Below, one piece after another: positions 56,892 to 64,000 of a DNA stretch of 64,000 nt (position 1 is its first letter; every line of letters starts with the position of its first letter). Position numbers and translations under genes: made by a program. Source of the stretch: Zelonia costaricensis (lineage: Eukaryota > Euglenozoa > Kinetoplastea > Trypanosomatida > Trypanosomatidae); NCBI GenBank assembly GCA_030849075.1, contig JASAOO010003544.1, forward strand, positions 1 through 64,000. Reading direction: 5' to 3'. The notes under the pieces were generated by a model. It ran no database searches. It was not told the origin of the DNA and was given only the letters and a program-made list of their open reading frames with translations.

Positions 56892-59800
56892 ATGACGACC
56901 GACGCGTCGCCGGTCAACCACTATCTGCTCTTCAGCCGGGCGGACGAGTTCGGCACGGACGACAAGATCGACTATGCCCTGCGCCATTTCCGCATCTACG
57001 GCTCCACGGGCAATGGCGCGGCCCACGTGCCCACCTCGCTGAGCACGGAGCTCGACCGGCGCATGCTGGTTCGCACGTTGGAGGAGCTGAAACGCGGCGT
57101 GGCCTTCGGCGATCGTGCCCTTCCCGTCACCCCAAGCACCGGAACTACCTTCAACACAAACGTCAGTGCCTTCTCGTCGCCTGAGTACTGCACCTCGCCG
57201 CAGTTCGACGGCGGCAACGACGGCGACGCGTCGAGCGTCTTCTTCGACGGCGCCAACGACCTCGACGCGAAGCCGTGGGACACGGCGGGGAGCAGCCAGG
57301 CCAATTACTGGAGCTGGCCGATGGAGGCGCTCTACCAGGCGTACCACCTCTGGATCGCCATCGACTACGGCCGCGACGTCTTCAGCATCACCCGCAACGG
57401 CGTCTTGCTGGCCGACCGCATCCCCACCGTCATCTCATCGCTGCTGCAGGTGGTCGAGTCAACGCTGCACGCCCGCGAGCAGGATGTGCTGCAGCTGCGC
57501 AGCTTCGTCGAGGCGGCCATCATGGACGAGCAGACCCGCGCTCGCGTGCTGCAGCAGGTCTGGAACCCCAGCGTGTCGGTGAGCGTGGTGCTGCTCAACG
57601 TCCCACCAGAGGCGGTGCGGGCCGTGCCGTTCACGCGGCCGGCTCCCCCAGAGGAGGAGCCACCGCGCGGCGACGCCCAGCGACAGCGCGCGCGCCAGCA
57701 CCCCGCCATCGTCATGTACCCGCCAGAGCACCGCCGGTTCTCCGCCCTCGAGACGGACGGGAGCGAGCTGTCGCGGTGCTCGGTCGTGACGCTGCTGTCG
57801 CACTGCGATGCTCGCGCGCTGCTCAGCGATGGCGGCTACATGGACCGCCTGCGCGACTTGCTCACCAGCTACGAGAGCGTCTACCGGGAGCACAGCGCAC
57901 TGCAGGTGTGGCCACAGTCGTCACTGAGTGCCTCTCTGGAGTACCTCATCCGCGCCATGCCCGAGAGCTCGCCGGAGTGCAACACGCTTGTCTTCATCAG
58001 CAACGTCGGCACGATGAAGTCGTCGGACACGCTCACGTTTCTGGAGAGCACCGTGCGGCGCAAGAACCTCATCGTCTCGATCGTCGCCCTGAACCGCATC
58101 CTCATGTTCGACTCGCCGGAGCTGAGCCCGCTCGCCCGCTTCCTCTCCTCCGTCGGCGGCTTCGCCGTGCACATCGACTACTGGCTCGCGCTCGCAGCCC
58201 ACCGGCTGAACAACGAGTGGTGCCGCAAGTTCGAGGGCGCGCGCTGCCTGGCGCAGCAGATCTTTGTGCACCTCATCAACCGCTTCCCCGTCGCCATACC
58301 AGGCGCGACCCGCCGCGACCTGCTCGCCAACACGATGAGCGAACCTGTCGTGCTCTACGACGGCGACCACGACCTGCCCGACTTCGTGATTGGGGCCTCG
58401 ATGAAGGAGGTGCTGCGCGCGACGGCCGCGCTGCGGTTCAACCAGGGCTGGAGCGTCCTGATCGACTACCGCGACGAGGCGTCAACCTCCCACATGGCGG
58501 CGCGCTACGACCACGACTTCCACCGCGGCACCATCACGCTGCACTACGAGATGAACATCAACCGCCCAGCGGTGTACCGCCGCCTCCTCGTCTCGGGCAC
58601 CAAGGCGCTCGTCGACCACTTCTGCAAGACGCGCTGGGCAGACGAAGCGACGAGCGTCGTTGGCGAGGCGAACGGGCACTGGCTCGCCTACCTCTCGCTG
58701 CTGCGGCGGCAGGTGGAGCTGTGGATGAAGGCGGAGCAGGCGCTGATGCACCTCGTCACCGCCGGACCCCGGCAGACGCCGATGAGCGCGATTCCAGACC
58801 TCGCTCGGCTCTCGGCCGGGTCAGGGGTGCTGGCGGAGTGGTTCAACACAGCGGCCGTTGCCAGCGTCGGCGTCTTTTTCCGCTCTGAGCAGCTCTCCCC
58901 GCTGCACCTCGTCCAGTACACGCGCGATGCGGCCGGCACAGAGCCGCTCACGGAGGCCGCCGCGCGGGCGTGCGTGTGCGCCGCCATGGCACGCCGCCAC
59001 CGCATCGTCGGCCGCGAGGAGGACCTCACCTTTCTGCACACCGAGTCTGTGCAGCCCAGTAGAGCGGCGTGCGGTGGCATGGCCAGCACCGCGCACCACG
59101 TCTTTGCGCTCGTGCAGTTCTTCCCACAGTACGAGACGAGGTCGGTGCGCGACTTCGGCCTCGCCGGCGCCTTCGAGTGCCGCGTGAGCTGCGTGTTGTG
59201 CGACCGCCCCACGCAGGACAGCCTCGTGCGGGGGGTGCTGGCGGATGTCGAGGAGGCGGTGCGGGAGCGCAACCGCGGCACGCCGCGCAGGGAGCGGCAC
59301 CTCGTGGTGCGTGCCGCCCAAGACCCGGAGAACGAGCAGGCGCTGCAGCTCGTCAAGGCGAGTCTGGGCACGCGGCGGCTGCGGCTCCTGTCGAACTACA
59401 CGGAGGGCTCGCAAAAGGACACGGCAGAGGGCAGCGGCAGCGGCAGCGTGGCGGTGGCGGCGCCCGCTGGCCTTGGCAGGTCGGGCACGCCTCCCGTCGT
59501 GCCGCCCTCGTCGTCGCGCGAGAGGACCGCAACGCCGATGGGACCGGAGCCGTGCTACTGCTACCCGATGCTCTCGTTCCCGTGGTCGCTGCTGAACGCG
59601 CTGTGCTTCCGCTGGGTGCTGGGCTGCGGCGACGCCTACCCGTACCTGACGGAGGAGATTCTCAGCCACATGGTGTCGCGCCGCCTGCACGCCGGATTCG
59701 AGCTCATTGTGTACTACGCCTCGTCGCTGAAGGCGGTCCTCGTCAAGCGCATTGGCGACCACGAAACCTGCTCGGACGTGTGCATCTTCGACGTGCTCGA

Positions 59801-62800
59801 GTCACTGCCGTCCAGCGCACCGGAGCCAGCCTCGCAGGTTTCGATCCGCCGCCTTGTGACACCCTTCAAGCGCGCCCGGTCGTCGCTGTGGACGTACACG
59901 CACGACATTCAGGAAGATCTGCACATCGCCACGGCCCTCTTCACGTGCCGCACCATCACGACACCAGCGAGTGGCGAGCGCCGCTTGCTGCCGCGGCAGA
60001 TGCGGGAGCGCGGCTTCAGCCCGTTTGTGCCACGCGTCGAGTCGCTACTCTTCGCCCTGCGCGCCACCTACACGGAGTACCTCGAGCTGCGCTCCCCACC
60101 GTCCCTCGGCGTGGACGGCTGCGTGCGGCTGCGCGACCGCCTGCTCAACATCGTTAGCAGCGTCGGGGACCGCAGTGCTGTGGTCAAGGCCCGCGTGCTG
60201 CAGCCGGACTACGTGCAGCGGCTCTCCTCGGGCAGCGACGCCATTGACGCGGACGCGGACGTCTGCGTCTCCGTGCTGAGCCCGCTGCGGTTCCGCACCA
60301 TGCTGTGCGTGCTCATCCTCGAGGGCGACACGGACGACGGCGCGGGTCGGCACGTGGTCAAGGTCGCACTCGCCGCCCTGGACGCTGCGGTGCTGGAGTT
60401 CACCATGGCCCAGCAGTACCAGCGACGCCGTGCTGCGACGCCGATCGCGGCGGTGCCGGGTGACGCGGAGGAGGCGGTCGCTGGCCGCGCCGCGATGCCG
60501 GAGTGCGCGGCAGACCGCGCGGTGGTGCTGTCGGTGCGGCACCTGCTCACCGTCTTCACCGCCGTCTTCTGCGCGCGCGAGCTCATCGCGTTCTTGAAGC
60601 AGGCACCGGCGGGGCAAGCGGCCGCGGCCGCCGTGGCGGAGCTGACGGACACGTACGCGAGTCTCGGCACGTACGCGGTGGAGACGGATGTGACTCATCT
60701 GCTGCACCTCGAGCAGTGGCGCTGCCAGGCAACGCCGACGGTGCACTGGCGGGACAGGGTGCAGGCGGTACTGACGGACGTACTGGCCGCGCAGAAGTGC
60801 TGCTTTGCCGCGCACCCCACACTGTGGCTGCCCGAGTCGGCGGCCGACCGCGCGGCGCGGCGGAAGGAGGCGGCGGCTGCGGCCTTCGAAGAGGCACCGG
60901 AGGAGTGCGACGACAGCTCCAGTGATGAGCCGGCGACGTCGGCTGCGCTGGACGACACCGCGACGGAGGAATGCCGTGACGCGCGGCTCGACCTGCTACC
61001 CGCTGCCGTGAAGGCGTGCGTGCTGCTTCCAGCGGCGACGCGCGGCGCAGGCGCTGAGGAGGCGGAGTGCCGGTGGCTCGCCATCAGCGCCGGCGCCGTT
61101 GAGGACGGCGCATCGACACGCACGAGCACCTTGTGCGAGCGGACGGAGTGGGTCATGCCGCAGCCGCCGGCAGGCACCAGGGACGTGGCCACGGCGGCCT
61201 CGACGCCGCCCGATGTGCCGGACGCTGCGGCGCGTCTGAAGTTGCGTCTCTTCGTGAAGACGGTGCCGGCGGAGCTGCTCGAGCTGTGCGAGGACGGCAC
61301 GTTCTGCCCCCCGCAGCAGGCTGTCCGGCGCACGCTGCGGGTGCTCTTCTACCGCTTCACCTCCGAGGAGGCGCCCGCCGTCGTGGGCGGCGGCGCCGCG
61401 GTGGGCGCCTCCATTGCCGCGGGTCACCAGATCGCGTCCGACGGCGTGGGTGTGGCAGACGTCGACGAGCTCTTCATGCGGCCCACCGCCGTCGCCTGGG
61501 ATCGGCAGCGGTGCCACAGTGCCTTCCTGGGGTGTACGGTGGGCAGCTCGCTGCCGCAGCGTATCGAGCGGGCGATGACGCACATGGTGGAGCGGCTGAA
61601 GTGGCGCGTCGCCGTCTACTGCCTGCGCAACGCCTGCCGGTGCTCCTCCTTCCGCCAGCTGCAGGCCCGCGTGGAGGCGGAGCCGGATGCAGCCGCGCCC
61701 CGCACGAGCTCCACGGCGGGCACACCAGCGGCAGCGAAGCGGCGGGAAGAGCGAGCGCGAGCGGCCGCCGCGGCGCCGCGGGACGCGGTGCTGTCGCACG
61801 GCGTGAGCATGAAGGCGGCGGAGCTGGTCGGCAACGCGGGGCTGCAGGCGCTACTCTGCGACGTGGTCACGCCCGCGCTGCTGAGCTCGCCACGCTTCGT
61901 GCGGGACACCTTCTCGGTCGAGTTCACGCAGCAGGAGACGAACAGCGGCCGCGTCGTGCCGGAGGAGGCGATGCGCGAGGTGTTCCGGCGCTCCGCGCAC
62001 GAGGACTGGATGTGGGTGCTGCCCACGCTGGCCCTCTCCTTCGCGGTCGTGCCCAACCGGGCCCACTTCGGTGAGCGCTGGGTCGTCGTGTGCGCGACAA
62101 CGCAGCCGGGCCACCCGGTCAGCGACGCCCGTATCCTCGTCTACGACGCCGCGGGCACGGCCGCGGCGCTGGACTCGGTGCGCGCCTACAGCCACCACCT
62201 CCGCGCGCACGTCTGCGGCAAGGTGAAGCAGATCAGCCAGCTGCACCTCCTGAAGCAGCTGCGCGAGTCCTTCCACGCCAGCGTGGAGCTGATCCCACCC
62301 GGGTGGGGCGACCAGTTCTGTCAGAGCGGCGCGTCGGCCAGCGGGACCGGTGGGGCGAGTGGGGTGCACGGGCCGTCGCTGGACTCGTACGCGACGGGCT
62401 CATCCTTCTACCTGCAGGGCCGCAACGTCCTCGAGATCCCGATCTACTACAAGCTGCAGCACCAGTGCAGGAAGATTCTGCACCGCATCCAGGGGCACTG
62501 CTCGCGCCTCGAGCTTGTCGCCATCTTCAACCGTGACCAGTGCTTCCTCGTGGCCGACGACGTGGAGGGGGACACGTTCCACTACCTCCGCCTAGTCTTC
62601 GTGAAGGACACGGCTCACACGGTGTCCGTCACGTCGCGACCGCCCTCGCTGACCGCGACGGACCGCTGCCCGCAGCTCGTCGTGCAGCTCTTCAGCGCGA
62701 CGCCGGACGCGAGCGTGCAGCGGCCGCTGCAGCGCCTGCAGGACTTCTGCTACCTGCTTGCCGTGCAGGAGTTGCAGGGGCACCTCAACTACGTGCAGCA

Positions 62801-64000
62801 CAAAATGATCTCCTTCAACGACCTCGTCTTCCTGCAGAACCAGCGGCTCGAGCCCATCGTCGTGAACCTGGGCACAATCTTCGACTCCACGGCGCTCGCC
62901 GCTGGACACGACGCCGCGCCCGACGCGGACGGGCGGCAGCGGCGGCAGCGCGAGATGGCGCTTGCGCAGCTTTTCCTCAACCTGCGCGACTACAAGTTCA
63001 AGCCCTTCGGCGTCCAGGACGAGCCGACCCACGCCACGTCCAACTTCGTGGAGCACTACAACCTCGAGAAGAGTCTCAACCTGGAGCCGGCGAAGGAGGC
63101 GGCGGCGGCGAACCGCGACGGCAGCGGCGGCGGCGGGCGGGTGGCGCGGGCGTGGCGCTTCTTGAAGATCGTGGACGGTGTGACGGATGTGCTCGTGTCG
63201 TGCTGCCTGCACGTGCACCCCGACAACGAGCACGTCATTGTGCTGGACCGCTACCTCACCCGCATTCCGGCCGAGCGCTACATCAACGGCGACTCCGAGA
63301 ACACCATACTGGCGCAGCTGGGCCACAGCGTAGAGGAGACGGTGGCGCAGCTGCGCTTCTTCGCGCTCACTTCGCCCGGCCAGTCGTCCTTTCCGCTGCT
63401 GCGCCCCGCCGTGCGCACAACCGTCGGCGACCTCCTGCAGATCAGCAAGGAGGCGTCGTCGAAGGACTCGTCGCTGCTGCGCCACCACCACTTCCCACTC
63501 GACAACGTGAACACTGCCGTTCTGCCGATGCTGGTCGACCGCGTCTGCGGCGCGCTGGCCCACCACGCCCCCACGTGCTTTGTGTACACGCCGAGCCGGG
63601 CCGCGCGTGGCGTGGCGCACGTGCCCAGCTTCTCGTGGAAGTGGATGGAGAGCGTGCAGAACGACGCGGTGGTCGACCAGCTCGAGCTGTACGCGACGTG
63701 CGGGTACGAGGTGATGGACTCCTCCGAGGCGGTGGCGCCGCTGCCGCCGACGCGCGTCGCGCCGTACGTGGTGCCCGGCGTTCCGATCACCTCAGTGACG
63801 ACAGGCGAGTCGCAGATGTCGCTGCTCGGGGAGTACCAGCTGTGCGAGAACGGCTGCCCGCTGCTCGAGTACCGCATCGTCCTCTCGGTCTCGCTGACAG
63901 ACGGGCTGTCGCTTGCGCTCTTCAACCTGCGCGACACCGAGTACATGGTGCGGCTGCTCGGCTACGTGGTGCAGGAGATGGAGGAGAAGTCGGCACTGCT
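56892..64000 (+). CDS. Giant SZT2-like protein (5' part; runs off the right edge)
   Basis: The frame is open from the ATG to the last base of the window, giving at least 2,369 residues, with the C-terminus outside. Several regions follow the order of SZT2, the scaffold of the KICSTOR complex that links GATOR1 to lysosomes and restrains TORC1. There is an N-terminal block (about 154-200) around LWIAIDYGRDVFSITRNGVLL. A vWA-like segment (about 366-410) contains LVFISNVGTMKSSDTLTFLE. A block near 500-560 has ASMKEVLRATAALRFNQGWSV followed by ITLHYEMN strands, where SZT2 and DEPDC5 have the REGY...WKHN region. Near 2,215 is CFVYTPSRAARGVAHVP, comparable to the NVFVYQERA block. There are no membrane spans. 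Ala/Arg-rich low-complexity inserts occur throughout. The match is by eye and moderate; a DEPDC5-like or lineage-specific giant is the main alternative. Confidence 0.75.
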   Translation, partial: MTTDASPVNHYLLFSRADEFGTDDKIDYALRHFRIYGSTGNGAAHVPTSLSTELDRRMLVRTLEELKRGVAFGDRALPVTPSTGTTFNTNVSAFSSPEYCTSPQFDGGNDGDASSVFFDGANDLDAKPWDTAGSSQANYWSWPMEALYQAYHLWIAIDYGRDVFSITRNGVLLADRIPTVISSLLQVVESTLHAREQDVLQLRSFVEAAIMDEQTRARVLQQVWNPSVSVSVVLLNVPPEAVRAVPFTRPAPPEEEPPRGDAQRQRARQHPAIVMYPPEHRRFSALETDGSELSRCSVVTLLSHCDARALLSDGGYMDRLRDLLTSYESVYREHSALQVWPQSSLSASLEYLIRAMPESSPECNTLVFISNVGTMKSSDTLTFLESTVRRKNLIVSIVALNRILMFDSPELSPLARFLSSVGGFAVHIDYWLALAAHRLNNEWCRKFEGARCLAQQIFVHLINRFPVAIPGATRRDLLANTMSEPVVLYDGDHDLPDFVIGASMKEVLRATAALRFNQGWSVLIDYRDEASTSHMAARYDHDFHRGTITLHYEMNINRPAVYRRLLVSGTKALVDHFCKTRWADEATSVVGEANGHWLAYLSLLRRQVELWMKAEQALMHLVTAGPRQTPMSAIPDLARLSAGSGVLAEWFNTAAVASVGVFFRSEQLSPLHLVQYTRDAAGTEPLTEAAARACVCAAMARRHRIVGREEDLTFLHTESVQPSRAACGGMASTAHHVFALVQFFPQYETRSVRDFGLAGAFECRVSCVLCDRPTQDSLVRGVLADVEEAVRERNRGTPRRERHLVVRAAQDPENEQALQLVKASLGTRRLRLLSNYTEGSQKDTAEGSGSGSVAVAAPAGLGRSGTPPVVPPSSSRERTATPMGPEPCYCYPMLSFPWSLLNALCFRWVLGCGDAYPYLTEEILSHMVSRRLHAGFELIVYYASSLKAVLVKRIGDHETCSDVCIFDVLESLPSSAPEPASQVSIRRLVTPFKRARSSLWTYTHDIQEDLHIATALFTCRTITTPASGERRLLPRQMRERGFSPFVPRVESLLFALRATYTEYLELRSPPSLGVDGCVRLRDRLLNIVSSVGDRSAVVKARVLQPDYVQRLSSGSDAIDADADVCVSVLSPLRFRTMLCVLILEGDTDDGAGRHVVKVALAALDAAVLEFTMAQQYQRRRAATPIAAVPGDAEEAVAGRAAMPECAADRAVVLSVRHLLTVFTAVFCARELIAFLKQAPAGQAAAAAVAELTDTYASLGTYAVETDVTHLLHLEQWRCQATPTVHWRDRVQAVLTDVLAAQKCCFAAHPTLWLPESAADRAARRKEAAAAAFEEAPEECDDSSSDEPATSAALDDTATEECRDARLDLLPAAVKACVLLPAATRGAGAEEAECRWLAISAGAVEDGASTRTSTLCERTEWVMPQPPAGTRDVATAASTPPDVPDAAARLKLRLFVKTVPAELLELCEDGTFCPPQQAVRRTLRVLFYRFTSEEAPAVVGGGAAVGASIAAGHQIASDGVGVADVDELFMRPTAVAWDRQRCHSAFLGCTVGSSLPQRIERAMTHMVERLKWRVAVYCLRNACRCSSFRQLQARVEAEPDAAAPRTSSTAGTPAAAKRREERARAAAAAPRDAVLSHGVSMKAAELVGNAGLQALLCDVVTPALLSSPRFVRDTFSVEFTQQETNSGRVVPEEAMREVFRRSAHEDWMWVLPTLALSFAVVPNRAHFGERWVVVCATTQPGHPVSDARILVYDAAGTAAALDSVRAYSHHLRAHVCGKVKQISQLHLLKQLRESFHASVELIPPGWGDQFCQSGASASGTGGASGVHGPSLDSYATGSSFYLQGRNVLEIPIYYKLQHQCRKILHRIQGHCSRLELVAIFNRDQCFLVADDVEGDTFHYLRLVFVKDTAHTVSVTSRPPSLTATDRCPQLVVQLFSATPDASVQRPLQRLQDFCYLLAVQELQGHLNYVQHKMISFNDLVFLQNQRLEPIVVNLGTIFDSTALAAGHDAAPDADGRQRRQREMALAQLFLNLRDYKFKPFGVQDEPTHATSNFVEHYNLEKSLNLEPAKEAAAANRDGSGGGGRVARAWRFLKIVDGVTDVLVSCCLHVHPDNEHVIVLDRYLTRIPAERYINGDSENTILAQLGHSVEETVAQLRFFALTSPGQSSFPLLRPAVRTTVGDLLQISKEASSKDSSLLRHHHFPLDNVNTAVLPMLVDRVCGALAHHAPTCFVYTPSRAARGVAHVPSFSWKWMESVQNDAVVDQLELYATCGYEVMDSSEAVAPLPPTRVAPYVVPGVPITSVTTGESQMSLLGEYQLCENGCPLLEYRIVLSVSLTDGLSLALFNLRDTEYMVRLLGYVVQEMEEKSAL

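Noticed and set aside
57275..58888. 537-codon + strand frame
   Set aside because: It is an out-of-frame shadow of the SZT2-like gene; the product is His/Arg/Ala-rich with no domain.
62592..63620. 342-codon - strand frame
   Set aside because: It is antisense to the SZT2-like gene, whose frame stays open to the end of the window with domain-like sequence.
1..64000. tRNA, rRNA, spliced-leader, CRISPR, telomeric repeats, introns or complete transposons
   Set aside because: I looked on both strands and saw no convincing cloverleaf, TTAGGG array, direct-repeat array, transposase or reverse-transcriptase domain.

Overview
The window looks like nuclear DNA of a trypanosomatid, most likely the Leishmaniinae (Leishmania or a close relative such as Leptomonas, Crithidia, Endotrypanum or Porcisia). 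The evidence is internal. Twenty-five protein-coding genes lie head to tail on the + strand with no introns and no convincing gene on the - strand. Coding sequence is GC-rich with G/C-ending codons. Intergenic DNA is rich in C/T on the + strand, with long polypyrimidine tracts followed by an AG shortly before most start codons, which is the layout of spliced-leader trans-splicing. Several products are kinetoplastid in character, for example a cap 2'-O-methyltransferase of the VP39 type and a PEX11-family peroxin of the kind that sits on glycosomes. The whole window is best read as part of one polycistronic transcription unit running left to right. From memory, RPL17 lies near the left end of chromosome 24 in Leishmania, so this may be the start of a unit near a chromosome end. 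I cannot check that, and no telomeric repeat is present. I cannot name the species.

Layout. 0-14 kb: a degenerate mitochondrial PDK-like protein, an ANTH-domain clathrin adaptor, a small mitochondrial Gly-rich protein, ribosomal protein L17, a mitochondrial orphan, a membrane protein with two related ectodomains, and a mitochondrial J-like membrane protein. 14-25 kb: a RING plus tandem-cysteine protein related to the RING-Cys-relay E3 ligase MYCBP2, a DUF3592-like membrane protein, enkurin (axoneme), the cap methyltransferase and a WD40 protein. 26-36 kb: an ankyrin-TPR co-chaperone, PEX11, an orphan, a phosducin-like protein and a tandem AAA ATPase. 36-48 kb: a PPP4R4-like HEAT protein, a 3.1 kb stretch with no recognisable gene, two neighbouring TFIIS-family proteins and a protein with a ubiquitin-like N-terminus. 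49-64 kb: an FHA-kinase, an RBBP4/MSI1-type WD40 protein, a DDX56/Dbp9-type helicase, and the first 2,369 residues of a giant protein that resembles SZT2 of the KICSTOR/TORC1 pathway and runs off the right edge.

How the genes work together. In trypanosomatids neighbours share transcription but usually not function, so I do not read operon logic into the order. The one suggestive pair is the two adjacent TFIIS-family genes at 42.5-45.1 kb, which look like an old duplication. Expression is probably set after transcription by trans-splicing, polyadenylation and untranslated regions. I therefore list the clearest candidate splice acceptors, used them to choose start codons, and describe every long gap.

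The most noteworthy items are the MYCBP2-like E3 whose esterification-site cysteine is serine, the SZT2-like giant, the PDK-like protein with eroded ATP-binding boxes, the TFIIS pair, and the 3.1 kb gap. All homology calls were made by eye, without any database search.
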